Assembly: GCF_002099195.1 (NCBI RefSeq)
Contig: NZ_NBYX01000012.1
Span: 62,878 to 126,877 of the forward strand
Length of the DNA stretch: 64,000 bases
From: Burkholderia puraquae
GTDB taxonomy: Bacteria; Pseudomonadota; Gammaproteobacteria; Burkholderiales; Burkholderiaceae
Direction: 5' to 3'
The notes beneath the pieces are model-generated. The model made no database searches. It was not told the DNA's origin and was given only the letters and a program-made list of their open reading frames with translations. A program made the position numbers and the translations under genes. Shown here piece by piece: positions 17,777 to 28,241 of the stretch (position 1 is the stretch's first letter; the number at the start of each line of letters is the position of its first letter).

Positions 17777-18523
17777 TTACTTGCGCAGTTCGACGACGAA
17801 GTCGTAGTAGTCGTTGCGGCAGTAGGTATCGGTCAGTTCGATCGCGCGCTGGTCCGACGTATAGCCGATTCGCGTGATCAGCAGCAGCGCGTCGTGCGGT
17901 GCGATGCCCATCTGCTCGGCGATCTCGTCGGTCGCGTTGACCGCGCGGAAATGCTGCAGCGCGCGCACGATCGGCGTGCCGCGTGCTTCGAGATAGCTGT
18001 ACAGCGAACCACCGATCGCCTGCGGATCGGGGATCAGCGTTGCGGGGAACGTCGAATTCTCGACGGCCATCACGATGCCGTCGGCGAGGCGCAGGCGCTT
18101 CAGGCGCGTGACCGATGCGGCCGGCGACAGCCCGAGCTGGATCACCTCGTCGCGGTTTGCCGGCTGGATCTCGCGTGCGAGCCATTGCGAGCTCGGCTTG
18201 AAGCCGCGTCGTTCGAGCATTTCGCTGAAGCTCGACAGCCGCGACAGCGGATCCTCGTAGCGCGGCTGGATGAAGTTGCCGGCGCCCTGCGTGCGGCGAA
18301 TCAGGCCCTGCTCGACAAGCAGCGCGATCGCCTTGCGCGCGGTGATGCGCGATACGCCGAGCGCATCGGACAGCACGCGCTCGGAGGGCAATGCCTCACC
18401 GGCCGTCCAGCGGTTGTCGTGGATCGCGTCGCCGAGCTTGCGGGCGAGCTGCAGGTAAAGCGGCGTGTCGTTGTCGGGGTCGGGGCGCAGGTCTTGCCAG
18501 CGGTCGTCCGTGGATGCCTTCAT
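17777..18523 (-). CDS. GntR-family regulator with UTRA domain (HutC/NagR type)
   Basis: 248 residues. The N-terminal winged helix (about 20-88) shows PLYLQLARKLGDAI, the LPSERVLSDALGVSRITARK recognition segment and the GAGNFI wing. Residues about 105-245 form a UTRA ligand domain (ATLIPDPQAI, EIAEQMGI, ALLLITRIGY, TDTYCRNDYYDF). Such regulators sense small molecules such as sugar phosphates or histidine-pathway intermediates. The YSYLEARG segment resembles the NagR-like group, but no amino-sugar genes are nearby, so the ligand is open. It is divergent from the aldo/keto reductase gene across 166 bp, where an operator may lie. Confidence 0.9.
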   Translation of the reverse strand: MKASTDDRWQDLRPDPDNDTPLYLQLARKLGDAIHDNRWTAGEALPSERVLSDALGVSRITARKAIALLVEQGLIRRTQGAGNFIQPRYEDPLSRLSSFSEMLERRGFKPSSQWLAREIQPANRDEVIQLGLSPAASVTRLKRLRLADGIVMAVENSTFPATLIPDPQAIGGSLYSYLEARGTPIVRALQHFRAVNATDEIAEQMGIAPHDALLLITRIGYTSDQRAIELTDTYCRNDYYDFVVELRK

Positions 18524-18689
18524 GGAGTGCGTATCGATCAGGTTGCGGCCATTCTAAGTCATCACGTGGCGCCGTTATAGCCGGTTTTTGCCGTGCAATA
18601 GGTGAATTGCGCGCCGATTGACTACACTGATGCGTCGTATTCCATGCCTGGGCCGCGGCACGCGGCCACGAATCCGCAACGAGGAACGC

Positions 18690-19535
18690 ATGACAGACAC
18701 GATTGCCACGGTCGTCCTGCCGGACGGCGAGACGATTCCGAAGCTTGGCCTGGGCACGTGGGAAATGGGCGAGCGGCCGGCCCGGCGCGCGGACGAGATT
18801 GCCGCGCTGCGCGAAGGCATCGCGCTTGGGATGACGCTGGTCGATACGGCCGAGATGTACGGCGACGGTGCGACCGAGGAACTGGTTGGCGAGGCGCTCT
18901 CAGGCCTGCGCGACGACGTGTTCCTCGTCAGCAAGGTGTATCCGCACCACGCGAGCCGGCGTGGCGTCGTCGCCGCGTGCGATGCGAGCCTCAAGCGCCT
19001 GCGTACCGATCGCCTCGACCTGTATCTGCTGCACTGGCGCGGCTCGGTGCCGCTCGAGGAGACGGTCGAAGGCTTTGAAGCGCTGCAGCGCGCGGGCAAG
19101 ATCCGTCACTGGGGTGTCAGCAACTTCGATACGGCCGACATGGCCGAACTCGTCGATGACGCGGGCGGTGGCGCATGCGCGACCAACCAGATCCTCTACA
19201 ACATCGCGCGGCGCGGCCCGGAGTTCGACCTGCTGCCGTGGCTTGCCGGGCACCGGATGCCGGCGATGGCGTACAGCCCGGTCGATCACGGGCGATTGCC
19301 GAAGCGCTCGCCGCTCGACGAGATCGCGCGGCGGCACGGCGTGTCGGTGATGCGCGTCGCGCTCGCGTGGGTGCTCGCGCAGCCGGGGGTGTTCGCGATC
19401 CCGAAGGCGTCGCGGGTCGAACACGTGCGCGACAACCGGGCTGCGCTCGATTTCAGGTTCAGCGATGGCGAGCGCGCGCAGCTTGACGCGTACTTCCGTC
19501 CGCCACGCAGCAAGCGCGCGCTCGAGATGCTCTGA
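18690..19535 (+). CDS. Aldo/keto reductase
   Basis: 281 residues, cytosolic TIM barrel. The catalytic tetrad is visible: Asp52 and Tyr57 (VDTAEMYGDG), Lys82 (VSKVYP) and His115 (LLHWRG). The start IPKLGLGTWEMGERP and the late segment FAIPKASRVEHVRDN, which contacts NADPH, are typical. Substrate unknown; relatives reduce 2,5-diketogluconate, methylglyoxal and other carbonyls. The ATG at 18690 follows GAGGAA. It shares a divergent promoter region with the GntR/UTRA gene, which may control it. Confidence 0.9.
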   Translation: MTDTIATVVLPDGETIPKLGLGTWEMGERPARRADEIAALREGIALGMTLVDTAEMYGDGATEELVGEALSGLRDDVFLVSKVYPHHASRRGVVAACDASLKRLRTDRLDLYLLHWRGSVPLEETVEGFEALQRAGKIRHWGVSNFDTADMAELVDDAGGGACATNQILYNIARRGPEFDLLPWLAGHRMPAMAYSPVDHGRLPKRSPLDEIARRHGVSVMRVALAWVLAQPGVFAIPKASRVEHVRDNRAALDFRFSDGERAQLDAYFRPPRSKRALEML

Positions 19536-19562
19536 CGACACCCGGCCGGGCAACGCGGCCGG

Positions 19563-20894
19563 TCAGTGGTTGCCTCCGGACGATCCGCTGTTGCCGTGAC
19601 CGCCGCCAGTGCCGTTCCCGGTGCCATGGCCATTGCCGACGCCGTTGGCTCCGCCATTGCCGGCGCCGGCATTCCCGTGTCCATTGCCGTTGCCGCCGCC
19701 ATTGCCGTGGCCGCCGTTGCCACCAGTACCGCCGCCGTTACCCGAACCGCCGTTGCCGCCACTACCGCCTTGGCCACCGTTGCCGCCAGCGCCACCGCCA
19801 TTGCCGGCGCCGGCGTTCCCGTTTCCATTGCCGTGACCGCCGCCATTACCGTGACCGCCGCCGTTGCCATGACCGCCGCCATCACCGTTGCCGTGGCCAC
19901 CACCGTTGCCGTGACCGCCGCCGTCACCGTTGCCGTGGCCACCACCGTTGCCGTGACCGCCGCCATCACCGTCGCCATGGCCGCCACCGTTGCCGTGACC
20001 GCCGCCATCGCCGTCGCCATGGCCGCCACCATTGCCGTGACTGCCGCCATCACCGTTGCCGTGGCCACCGCCGTTGCCATGACCGCCGCCATCACCGTCG
20101 CCATGGCCGCCACCATTGCCGTGACCGCCGCCATCACCGTCGCCATGGCCGCCACCGTTGCCGTGGCCACCGCCGTCACCGTCGCCACCGCCACCGCCAC
20201 CGCCGTGGCCACCATGTCCGCCGTGACCGCCACCGCCCGAAGTACCGCCCCCAGAAGTGCCACCACCGGAAGTACCGCCCCCAGAAGTGCCACCACCGGA
20301 AGTACCGCCCCCGGAAGTGCCACCACCGGAAGTGCCACCACCGGAAGTGCCACCACCGGAAGTGCCGCCCCCGGAAGTGCCGCCCCCGGAAGTGCCGCCC
20401 CCAGAAGTGCCACCACCGGAAGTACCGCCCCCGGAGGTGCCGCTCCCGGAAGAACCTCCACCCGTACCACCGTTGCCAGACGCGTTGCCTCCGCGACCCG
20501 AGCCGCTCGTGCCACCGGAAGTCCCGCTTGTCGATCCGCCGACGCCAGCAGGTCCGACGGCACCGTTCCCGTTGTTGCCGCTGCCGCCGCCATTGCCATT
20601 TCCGCTACCCGGGCTGCCGCCGCCATTGCCGTTCGAGCCCGCGCCGCTACTGCCGACATGCCCGCCGGCGAAGACGTGCACCGCGCACGCAGCCGGATTG
20701 GCTGCGCACGGCGAAGCGTCGTCGACCAGCATCATGATGGCGTCCGCGCTGGCAACTGCATCGGGCGTGGAGTCAGGTGTCGCGTCTTGTGCGACGGCAT
20801 ACGAGCAGCAGCACGCGAATGCGGCCGCGGCGAGCAAGGTTGCGCGATAGCGCCGTCCCGGCGTACGGAACGGTTGTTTCGTCTTGAGCATCAT
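19563..20894 (-). CDS. Secreted glycine-rich repeat protein
   Basis: 443 residues from the first ATG. A start two residues' worth of context later (ATG at 20891) is better spaced from the GGGGAGG ribosome site. A signal peptide runs from residue 1 to about 36 (basic start, LLAAAAFACCC, probable cleavage after AVA). A short unique part with two cysteines (DDASPCAANPAACAVHV) follows. The rest is almost only Gly with Thr/Ser, Asn, Asp and His, in two tandem blocks: GGGTS pentapeptides and a 14-residue unit built from HGDGDGGG and HGNGGG. Function unknown; the His/Asp pattern could bind metal and the whole could be a flexible surface polymer. Confidence 0.75.
   Translation of the reverse strand: MMLKTKQPFRTPGRRYRATLLAAAAFACCCSYAVAQDATPDSTPDAVASADAIMMLVDDASPCAANPAACAVHVFAGGHVGSSGAGSNGNGGGSPGSGNGNGGGSGNNGNGAVGPAGVGGSTSGTSGGTSGSGRGGNASGNGGTGGGSSGSGTSGGGTSGGGTSGGGTSGGGTSGGGTSGGGTSGGGTSGGGTSGGGTSGGGTSGGGTSGGGTSGGGTSGGGGHGGHGGHGGGGGGGDGDGGGHGNGGGHGDGDGGGHGNGGGHGDGDGGGHGNGGGHGNGDGGSHGNGGGHGDGDGGGHGNGGGHGDGDGGGHGNGGGHGNGDGGGHGNGGGHGNGDGGGHGNGGGHGNGGGHGNGNGNAGAGNGGGAGGNGGQGGSGGNGGSGNGGGTGGNGGHGNGGGNGNGHGNAGAGNGGANGVGNGHGTGNGTGGGHGNSGSSGGNH
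19835..20175. repeat. Tandem 42-bp repeats coding for His/Gly/Asp/Asn units
   Basis: Roughly eight imperfect copies of a 42-bp unit inside the glycine-rich gene, each coding for a 14-residue unit. The in-frame period means that gain or loss of copies would keep the protein open. Boundaries are approximate. Confidence 0.75.
20238..20450. repeat. Tandem 15-bp repeats coding for GGGTS units
   Basis: About a dozen copies of a 15-bp unit (plus-strand reading CCACCACCGGAAGTG or CCGCCCCCGGAAGTG) inside the glycine-rich gene. Copies differ mainly at silent positions. Boundaries are approximate. Confidence 0.8.
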
Positions 20895-21180
20895 GGCCTC
20901 CCCATGCGCGCGATGCCTCGTCGCCGCGCGGCTATCTACGTGTGGTGCAGGGGGGCGGTAAAGGTTCGTAGTCCTGTCTGAAGCCGATTGCCATCGGGCC
21001 GGCGCTGGACGCCGGCCGCGATTGCAGAACGGCCTGCGGGCCCGCCTTGCGAATCCCTATCTGCGAGATCCGTGCCACCGGCAGCTTGAGCCCGTAGCGC
21101 AAGGCGCGCGCAGGCGCGCGACGGTGCATGCGACGTCTTTGGGGGAGTTTTGTTTCCGGAATGAAACGTCTGAGCTAAGT

Positions 21181-22191
21181 TCAGCGCGCAGGCGCATCGG
21201 CCGCACGCTGCCAGCGGTGGAACAGGATCGACGCGATCCAGCAGACGAGGAACAGTGCGACGATGCCGTAGCCGATCGAGCCGAAGCGTTCGCCGAGCGC
21301 ATCGAGCGCGTCGCGCACGGGGCCCGTCAGCGACAACTTGTCGGCCAGCAGGCCGGCCGCCTCGATCCCGCCGATCGCCAGTGCGACGGCCGCCGACACG
21401 AACGTGATGCTCGCGTTGTAGAGCAGCTTGCGCTGCGGATCGTCCATCGCCCAGCCGTACGCGTGAATCATCAGCACGTTGTCGGTCGAGTCGATGAGCG
21501 TCATGCCGGCGGTGAAAAGCGCGGGAAACAGCATGACCGTATAGACCGGCAGCCCCTGGCTCGCCTGTGCGGCGGCGATCGCGAGCAGGCCGATTTCGGT
21601 TGCAGTATCGAAACCTAGCCCGAACAGCAGGCCGACCGGATACATGTGCCAGCTCTTCGACACGAACCGGAACAGCGGACGCAGCAGCCGGGACACGAGC
21701 CCGGCAGGACGATGCACATGCGCGGCATCGTGCGCGTGCCCGTGCGTGCCGCGATAGCGCCGCCACACGTCGCGCAGGATCACCAGGTTCACGCATGCGA
21801 GCACGAGCAGGAAGCTGGCCGATACCGCCGTGCCGATCGTGCCGCCGATCTCGCGGAATGCATCGAACCGGTCGCGCAACGCGAACGCGGTCAACGCGAT
21901 GCCGAGCGTTGCTGCGATCACGATCGTCGAATGACCGAGCGAGAAGAACAGACCGACGCTCACCGGACGCTGGCCTTCCTGCATCAGCTTGCGCGTCGCG
22001 ACGTCGATCGCGGCGATGTGGTCGGCGTCGACTGCATGACGCAGCCCGAGCCCATAAGCGATCGCCGCGGTGCCGAGCAGCAGCGGATGATCGCGCAGTA
22101 CCGCGAGCGCCCACAGCCAGACGGCGGCGTTCGCGGCGATCAGGCCGGCGTAGAGCATCAGCAGTCGGCGCAGGGCAGGGGTGGGCGGCAT
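21181..22191 (-). CDS. Nickel/cobalt permease (HoxN/NixA, NiCoT family)
   Basis: 336 residues with about eight membrane helices. The signature in helix II, GLRHAVDADHIAAID, and the later LFFSLGHSTIV and LGFDTATEIGLL motifs identify the NiCoT family, which imports Ni2+ or Co2+ across the inner membrane. A His-rich loop (RGTHGHAHDAAHVH) between helices is cytosolic and may gather metal. No urease or hydrogenase genes are nearby and no nickel regulator is visible. The ATG at 22191 is chosen; an in-frame ATG at 22224 would add eleven residues. A 286-bp gene-free region lies between it and the glycine-rich gene. Confidence 0.9.
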   Translation of the reverse strand: MPPTPALRRLLMLYAGLIAANAAVWLWALAVLRDHPLLLGTAAIAYGLGLRHAVDADHIAAIDVATRKLMQEGQRPVSVGLFFSLGHSTIVIAATLGIALTAFALRDRFDAFREIGGTIGTAVSASFLLVLACVNLVILRDVWRRYRGTHGHAHDAAHVHRPAGLVSRLLRPLFRFVSKSWHMYPVGLLFGLGFDTATEIGLLAIAAAQASQGLPVYTVMLFPALFTAGMTLIDSTDNVLMIHAYGWAMDDPQRKLLYNASITFVSAAVALAIGGIEAAGLLADKLSLTGPVRDALDALGERFGSIGYGIVALFLVCWIASILFHRWQRAADAPAR

Positions 22192-22290
22192 CGGGCGGGT
22201 TCCATCTGACGAATCGCGATGCATTGTGGCACGCGAAAAAAATGCCTGGCGTGTCGAACAAAAAGCCGCGAGCGCTGCGCGCGCCGAATG

Positions 22291-22323
22291 AAAAAAGGCC
22301 CGTCCGGTTCCGGACAGGCCTTT
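22291..22323 (-). terminator. Intrinsic terminator of fusA
   Basis: On the minus strand the stem GGCCTGTCCGG / CCGGACGGGCC is followed by six T. It lies downstream of the EF-G stop codon. Confidence 0.85.
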
Positions 22324-22358
22324 GCGTGCATGCGACGGGGCGAGAGATCGCCCCGCGC

Positions 22359-24470
<2,112 letters not shown>

Positions 24471-24618
24471 GTGAACCTCCTTAGGTTCGGATCGTAAGCG
24501 GGCCGGCGGGGCAGGCCCGGAATGGACAAGCGAGACTTAAAGGATAGCGCTTGCGCGTGGCTTTTGCAGATGCGGCCGGCACCGGCGGAATCAAGTCGGG
24601 CGCCACCACGGGCGGGCG

Positions 24619-24650
24619 AAAAAAAAGCCGGCGCGCAACGGGCGGCCGGC
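24619..24650 (-). terminator. Intrinsic terminator of the DUF192 gene
   Basis: On the minus strand GCCGGC pairs with GCCGGC around an 12-base loop, followed by eight T. Confidence 0.75.
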
Positions 24651-24688
24651 TTCGGTCGGTGCGCGGCGCGACGCCGCGCCGATGGCCG

Positions 24689-25189
24689 TTACTGGGCCTT
24701 CGGCAGGCCTTCGAGCTTCATGCCGGGCTTGATGCCCTTCGCCGCGAACCAGCCCTTGCTCATTTCGAGTGCATAGACGCCGTTGTTGCGCGGGCAGTGG
24801 TTGTCGGTCGTCTCGGCCTTCATCTCGTCGATGTCGGTGATCGTGCCGTCCGCGCGGATGAACGCGATCGACAGCGGGATCAGCGTGTTTTTCATCCAGA
24901 AGCAGTGCACGGCGTTCTCGTTGAACACGAACAGCATGCCTTCGTTCGGCGCGAGCTGCGAACGGTACATCAGCCCCTGTTCGCGGTCGGGGTCGTTCGC
25001 GGCGACGGCCGCGTCGATCACGTACATGCCGGCGCGCAGCTTCACGCGCGGGAATTCGCTCGGCTGCTTGGCGCCGGGCGGCACTTGCGCGCTGGCGGCC
25101 TGCATGCCGATCGCGAGGACGGCGAGCGCGGCGGGAAACACGGCGGCGCGCGCAAGGCGGCCGAGCGACGAGCGCAGGGAGAATTGCAC
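24689..25189 (-). CDS. Exported DUF192 family protein
   Basis: 166 residues. A signal peptide spans about the first 34 residues (basic start, then FPAALAVLAIGMQAASA, cleavage after ASA). The mature part shows DUF192 marks: REQGLMYRSQL, GMLFVF, CFWMKNTLIPLSIAFI and YALEMSKGWFAAKGI. Function unknown; the fold is a small periplasmic beta-rich domain. The GTG start at 25189 is supported by AGGAG seven bases upstream. An in-frame GTG at 25249 would add twenty residues that do not look like a signal sequence. Confidence 0.87.
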   Translation of the reverse strand: MQFSLRSSLGRLARAAVFPAALAVLAIGMQAASAQVPPGAKQPSEFPRVKLRAGMYVIDAAVAANDPDREQGLMYRSQLAPNEGMLFVFNENAVHCFWMKNTLIPLSIAFIRADGTITDIDEMKAETTDNHCPRNNGVYALEMSKGWFAAKGIKPGMKLEGLPKAQ

Positions 25190-25250
25190 AGCAAGGCTCC
25201 TATCTGGAAAACAAGACCCGCATGGTACGCGATGCGCGCCGGCGGGCACA

Positions 25251-25290
25251 AAAAAGAAAAAGGCAGATCGCCTTGCGGTGATCTGCCTTT
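25251..25290 (-). terminator. Intrinsic terminator after the small Ala/Lys/His-rich gene
   Basis: On the minus strand AAAGGCAGATC pairs with GATCTGCCTTT across a short loop, followed by a T-rich tract. It separates the small gene from the DUF192 gene. Confidence 0.8.
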
Positions 25291-25349
25291 CAACGCCGTA
25301 AGAACGGCAAGACTGCGTGTTCTTGACTGCGTTATTACAGCAAGCTTAC

Positions 25350-25565
25350 TTAGTTCGAAGCAGCTGCCGGTGCTGCTGCGTCGCTTGCTGCAGCCTTCTT
25401 CGATGCCTTGTGGTGCTTCTTGGCAGCGTGGTGCTTCTTGGCAGCGTGCTTAGCCGGTGCCGAAGCAGCTTCAGCAGCAGCCGGAGCAGCTTCCGGAGCC
25501 GATGCTTGTGCGAAAGCAGCCGTTGCGAAGAGGCCAGCGACCAGAGCGGCGATCAGTTTGTTCAT
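25350..25565 (-). CDS. Small exported Ala/Lys/His-rich protein
   Basis: 71 residues. A clear signal peptide (MNKLIAALVAGLFATAAFA, cleaved before QASAP) leaves a mature chain of about 52 residues. It begins with an acidic Ala/Pro/Glu stretch and continues with KHAAKKHHAAKKHHKASKK, which is strongly basic. The composition recalls acid-shock (Asr-like) or histone-H1-like tails. Function unknown; a periplasmic proton, metal or anion buffer is possible. A ribosome site (GAGGAA) precedes the ATG. Bases 25566-25845 before it are richer in A+T and likely hold its promoter. It has its own terminator. Confidence 0.8.
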   Translation of the reverse strand: MNKLIAALVAGLFATAAFAQASAPEAAPAAAEAASAPAKHAAKKHHAAKKHHKASKKAAASDAAAPAAASN

Positions 25566-25845
25566 GTTGTGTTCCTCAGCTTTAGTTAATTAACCAAATG
25601 ACCCGGCAATAGGAGTCATGTCGTCTAACGGTGCCATCCACCTTTCGGTTGACAGACGCTTCGAGAAATTTCTCATTGCGCTGCGGGCGCCGAATCGTAT
25701 TCGATAAAAACGTCGCTTTCGTGACGCAAACACGGCTCGGCTGCCAATGCCGGATAGCTAAGGTTGGCATCTGCGTGGTTTAACGCACGATCTTCGCGGC
25801 CGGTTGACGAAAAAGATGACGAAAAATTCGCTCGCCCCGAATTCG

Positions 25846-26424
25846 TCATCCGGCGGGCGCGAAACCGTCCCACGGCGCGCGCGGCGACAGCGCGATTGTT
25901 TCTCCCGGTGCAATGCCGAGCGCGAATATGTCCAGCGCACCGATGCCGACGCGCACCAGGCGCAACGTCGGGAAGCCGACGGCTGCCGTCATCCGGCGCA
26001 CCTGCCGGTTCTTGCCCTCGGTGATCGCCAGCTCGATCCACGTCGTCGGGATCGCGGCCCGATAGCGGATCGGCGGGTTGCGCGGCCACAGCGCGCCGGG
26101 CGGTTCGATGAATTCGGCGCGGCACGGACGCGTCACGTAGTCGCCGAGGTCGACGCCGCGCGCGAGCGCTTTCAGGTCGGCGGGGCCGGGCGCGCCCTCG
26201 ACCTGCGCCCAGTAGCGCTTGACGAGTTTGTGGCGCGGCTCGGCGATGCGCGCCTGCAGCGTGCCGTCGTCGGTGAGCAGCAGCAGTCCCTCGCTGTCCG
26301 CGTCCAGCCGGCCCGCTGCGTAGACGCCGGGCGTTTTTACCCAGTCGCCGAGCGACGGGCGCGTCTCGTGCGCGGAAAACTGGCAAATCGTGCCGAACGG
26401 CTTGTTGAGGGCGATCAGGTTCAT
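25846..26424 (-). CDS. rluE: 23S rRNA pseudouridine synthase, RsuA/RluE family
   Basis: 192 residues. It begins directly with the catalytic fold (LIALNKPFGTICQF) and lacks the S4-like RNA-binding domain of longer members, as in RluE. The catalytic aspartate lies in AAGRLDADSEGLLLLTDDG, and the KRYWAQVEG and EGKNRQVRRMTAAVG segments are standard. RluE makes the pseudouridine at position 2457 of E. coli 23S rRNA; the precise target is inferred by resemblance. It is divergent from icd. Confidence 0.9.
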   Translation of the reverse strand: MNLIALNKPFGTICQFSAHETRPSLGDWVKTPGVYAAGRLDADSEGLLLLTDDGTLQARIAEPRHKLVKRYWAQVEGAPGPADLKALARGVDLGDYVTRPCRAEFIEPPGALWPRNPPIRYRAAIPTTWIELAITEGKNRQVRRMTAAVGFPTLRLVRVGIGALDIFALGIAPGETIALSPRAPWDGFAPAG

Positions 26425-26520
26425 GGCGGGGCGCTCGCCCGGCGGGCCGCGGGAAGCGGGGGCGGGCGGTCTATGGCAAATGGCGGAATCTTAATGCATA
26501 ATACGGAACGGCAAGTCCTC

Positions 26521-26536
26521 TGTCTTATATAAGACA
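26521..26536. promoter_or_regulatory. 16-bp perfect palindrome upstream of icd, candidate operator
   Basis: TGTCTTATATAAGACA is a perfect inverted repeat 166 bp before the icd start, just downstream of the AT-rich CATAAT at 26497-26502, which could be a -10 box. Its position would let a dimeric regulator block or tune transcription of icd. The regulator is not known from this window. Confidence 0.6.
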
Positions 26537-26701
26537 TAAGTGGGGTCTTGATACGCAGTGCCGCGCTTCATGCCGAAGTGCCCGGTTGGGGCGCTAGAAT
26601 AGCGGCTCGCTGTTGCCGTCACGGGGTGGCCATGCCGCGCCCCCGCCGCGCGCGCAGCTTCGACCAGCATCACCTGCTCAGCCACGTCACTGGAGTCGAT
26701 C

Positions 26702-27958
26702 ATGCCGTATCAGCACATCAAGGTTCCGGAAGGCGGTGACAAGATCACCGTCAACAAGGACTTCTCGCTCAACGTTTCCGATCAGCCGATCATTCCCTAT
26801 ATCGAAGGCGACGGTACGGGCTTCGATATCACGCCGGTCATGATCAAGGTCGTCGACGCGGCGGTCGCGCATGCCTACAAGGGCAAGCGCAAGATCCACT
26901 GGATGGAGATTTTCGCAGGCGAGAAGGCGACGAAGGTGTACGGCCCGGACGTGTGGCTCCCGGACGAAACGCTGCAGGTGCTCAAGGAATACGTGGTGTC
27001 GATCAAGGGGCCGCTCACGACCCCGGTCGGCGGCGGCATCCGCTCGCTGAACGTCGCGCTGCGCCAGGAACTCGACCTGTACGTGTGCCTGCGCCCGGTG
27101 CAGTACTTCAAGGGCGTGCCGTCGCCGGTGCGCGAGCCGCAAAAGATCGACATGGTGATCTTCCGCGAGAACTCGGAAGACATCTACGCAGGCATCGAAT
27201 GGGCCGCGGGCTCCGAGCAGGCGAAGAAGGTGATCAAGTTCCTGCAGGACGAGATGGGCGTGAAGAAGATCCGCTTCCCGGAAACCTCGGGGATCGGCGT
27301 CAAGCCCGTGTCGACCGAAGGCACCGAGCGTCTCGTGCGCAAGGCGATCCAGTACGCGATCGACAACGATCGCAAGTCGGTCACGCTGGTGCACAAGGGC
27401 AACATCATGAAGTTCACGGAAGGCCTGTTCCGTGACGCCGGCTACGCGCTTGCACAGAAGGAATTCGGCGGCGAGCTGATCGACGGCGGCCCGTGGATGC
27501 GCGTGAAGAACCCGAAGACGGGCAATGAGATCGTGATCAAGGATTCGATCGCCGATGCGTTCCTGCAGCAGATCCTGCTGCGCCCGGCCGAATACGACGT
27601 GATCGCCACGCTGAACCTGAACGGCGACTACATCTCCGATGCGCTGGCCGCGCAGGTCGGCGGCATCGGGATCGCGCCGGGAGCGAACCTGTCGGATTCG
27701 GTCGCGATGTTCGAAGCGACGCACGGCACCGCGCCGAAGTACGCGGGCAAGGATTACGTGAACCCCGGTTCCGAGATCCTGTCGGCGGAAATGATGCTGC
27801 GCCACCTCGGCTGGACGGAAGCAGCCGACACGATTATCGCCTCGATGGAGAAGTCGATCCTGCAGAAGCGCGTGACGTACGACTTCGCGCGCCTGATGGA
27901 AGGTGCGACGCAGGTGTCGTGCTCGGGCTTCGGCGAAGTGCTGATCGAGAACATGTAA
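26702..27958 (+). CDS. icd: NADP-dependent isocitrate dehydrogenase, homodimeric type
   Basis: 418 residues, the E. coli Icd length. Oxidative decarboxylation of isocitrate to 2-oxoglutarate in the TCA cycle. The substrate-binding serine lies in FRENSEDIYAGIEW, the site phosphorylated by the AceK kinase in enteric bacteria. The Asp cluster for Mg2+ (LLRPAEYDVIATLNLNGDY) and the cofactor segment HGTAPKYAGKDYVNP are present. The latter contains Lys-Tyr as in NADP-specific enzymes. A 16-bp palindrome lies upstream. A second, unrelated isocitrate dehydrogenase gene follows 283 bp downstream. Confidence 0.97.
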   Translation: MPYQHIKVPEGGDKITVNKDFSLNVSDQPIIPYIEGDGTGFDITPVMIKVVDAAVAHAYKGKRKIHWMEIFAGEKATKVYGPDVWLPDETLQVLKEYVVSIKGPLTTPVGGGIRSLNVALRQELDLYVCLRPVQYFKGVPSPVREPQKIDMVIFRENSEDIYAGIEWAAGSEQAKKVIKFLQDEMGVKKIRFPETSGIGVKPVSTEGTERLVRKAIQYAIDNDRKSVTLVHKGNIMKFTEGLFRDAGYALAQKEFGGELIDGGPWMRVKNPKTGNEIVIKDSIADAFLQQILLRPAEYDVIATLNLNGDYISDALAAQVGGIGIAPGANLSDSVAMFEATHGTAPKYAGKDYVNPGSEILSAEMMLRHLGWTEAADTIIASMEKSILQKRVTYDFARLMEGATQVSCSGFGEVLIENM

Positions 27959-28241
27959 GTCCCCTTCCGGGGTGGGCCGGCGAGATTGCCGGCCGCCCCG
28001 GCGCTGACTGCCGGCGCCGGAGCGTTTCGTGGATGGCAGGTTTGTTGGCAGGGCGGTCCGGCATGCGGGCCGCGGCGCCGCGATGCGGCCCGGAGGCCCT
28101 GCAAGGTAGAACATGACGGCCCTCGCAACACCACCGCCCGGTTGAGCCGGCGCGCCCCTTTCGCGACCCACCCGGTCGCTCCCCGCCGGTTACCGCCGGC
28201 GCTCCTCAGTCCAACATTCACGTAGCAATGCTTTGACCACC

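Noticed and set aside
20257..20850. Plus-strand open frame coding for a Pro-Glu-Val repeat protein opposite the glycine-rich gene
   Set aside because: It is the antisense reading of the repeats. The minus-strand frame has a ribosome site and signal peptide; the plus-strand frame has neither.
26491..26703. Minus-strand open frame of 70 codons in the icd promoter region
   Set aside because: No ribosome site or recognisable protein; it covers the palindrome and promoter-like sequence.
27959..28241. GC-rich inverted repeats between the two isocitrate dehydrogenase genes as a terminator
   Set aside because: No T-run follows, so intrinsic termination is not supported.
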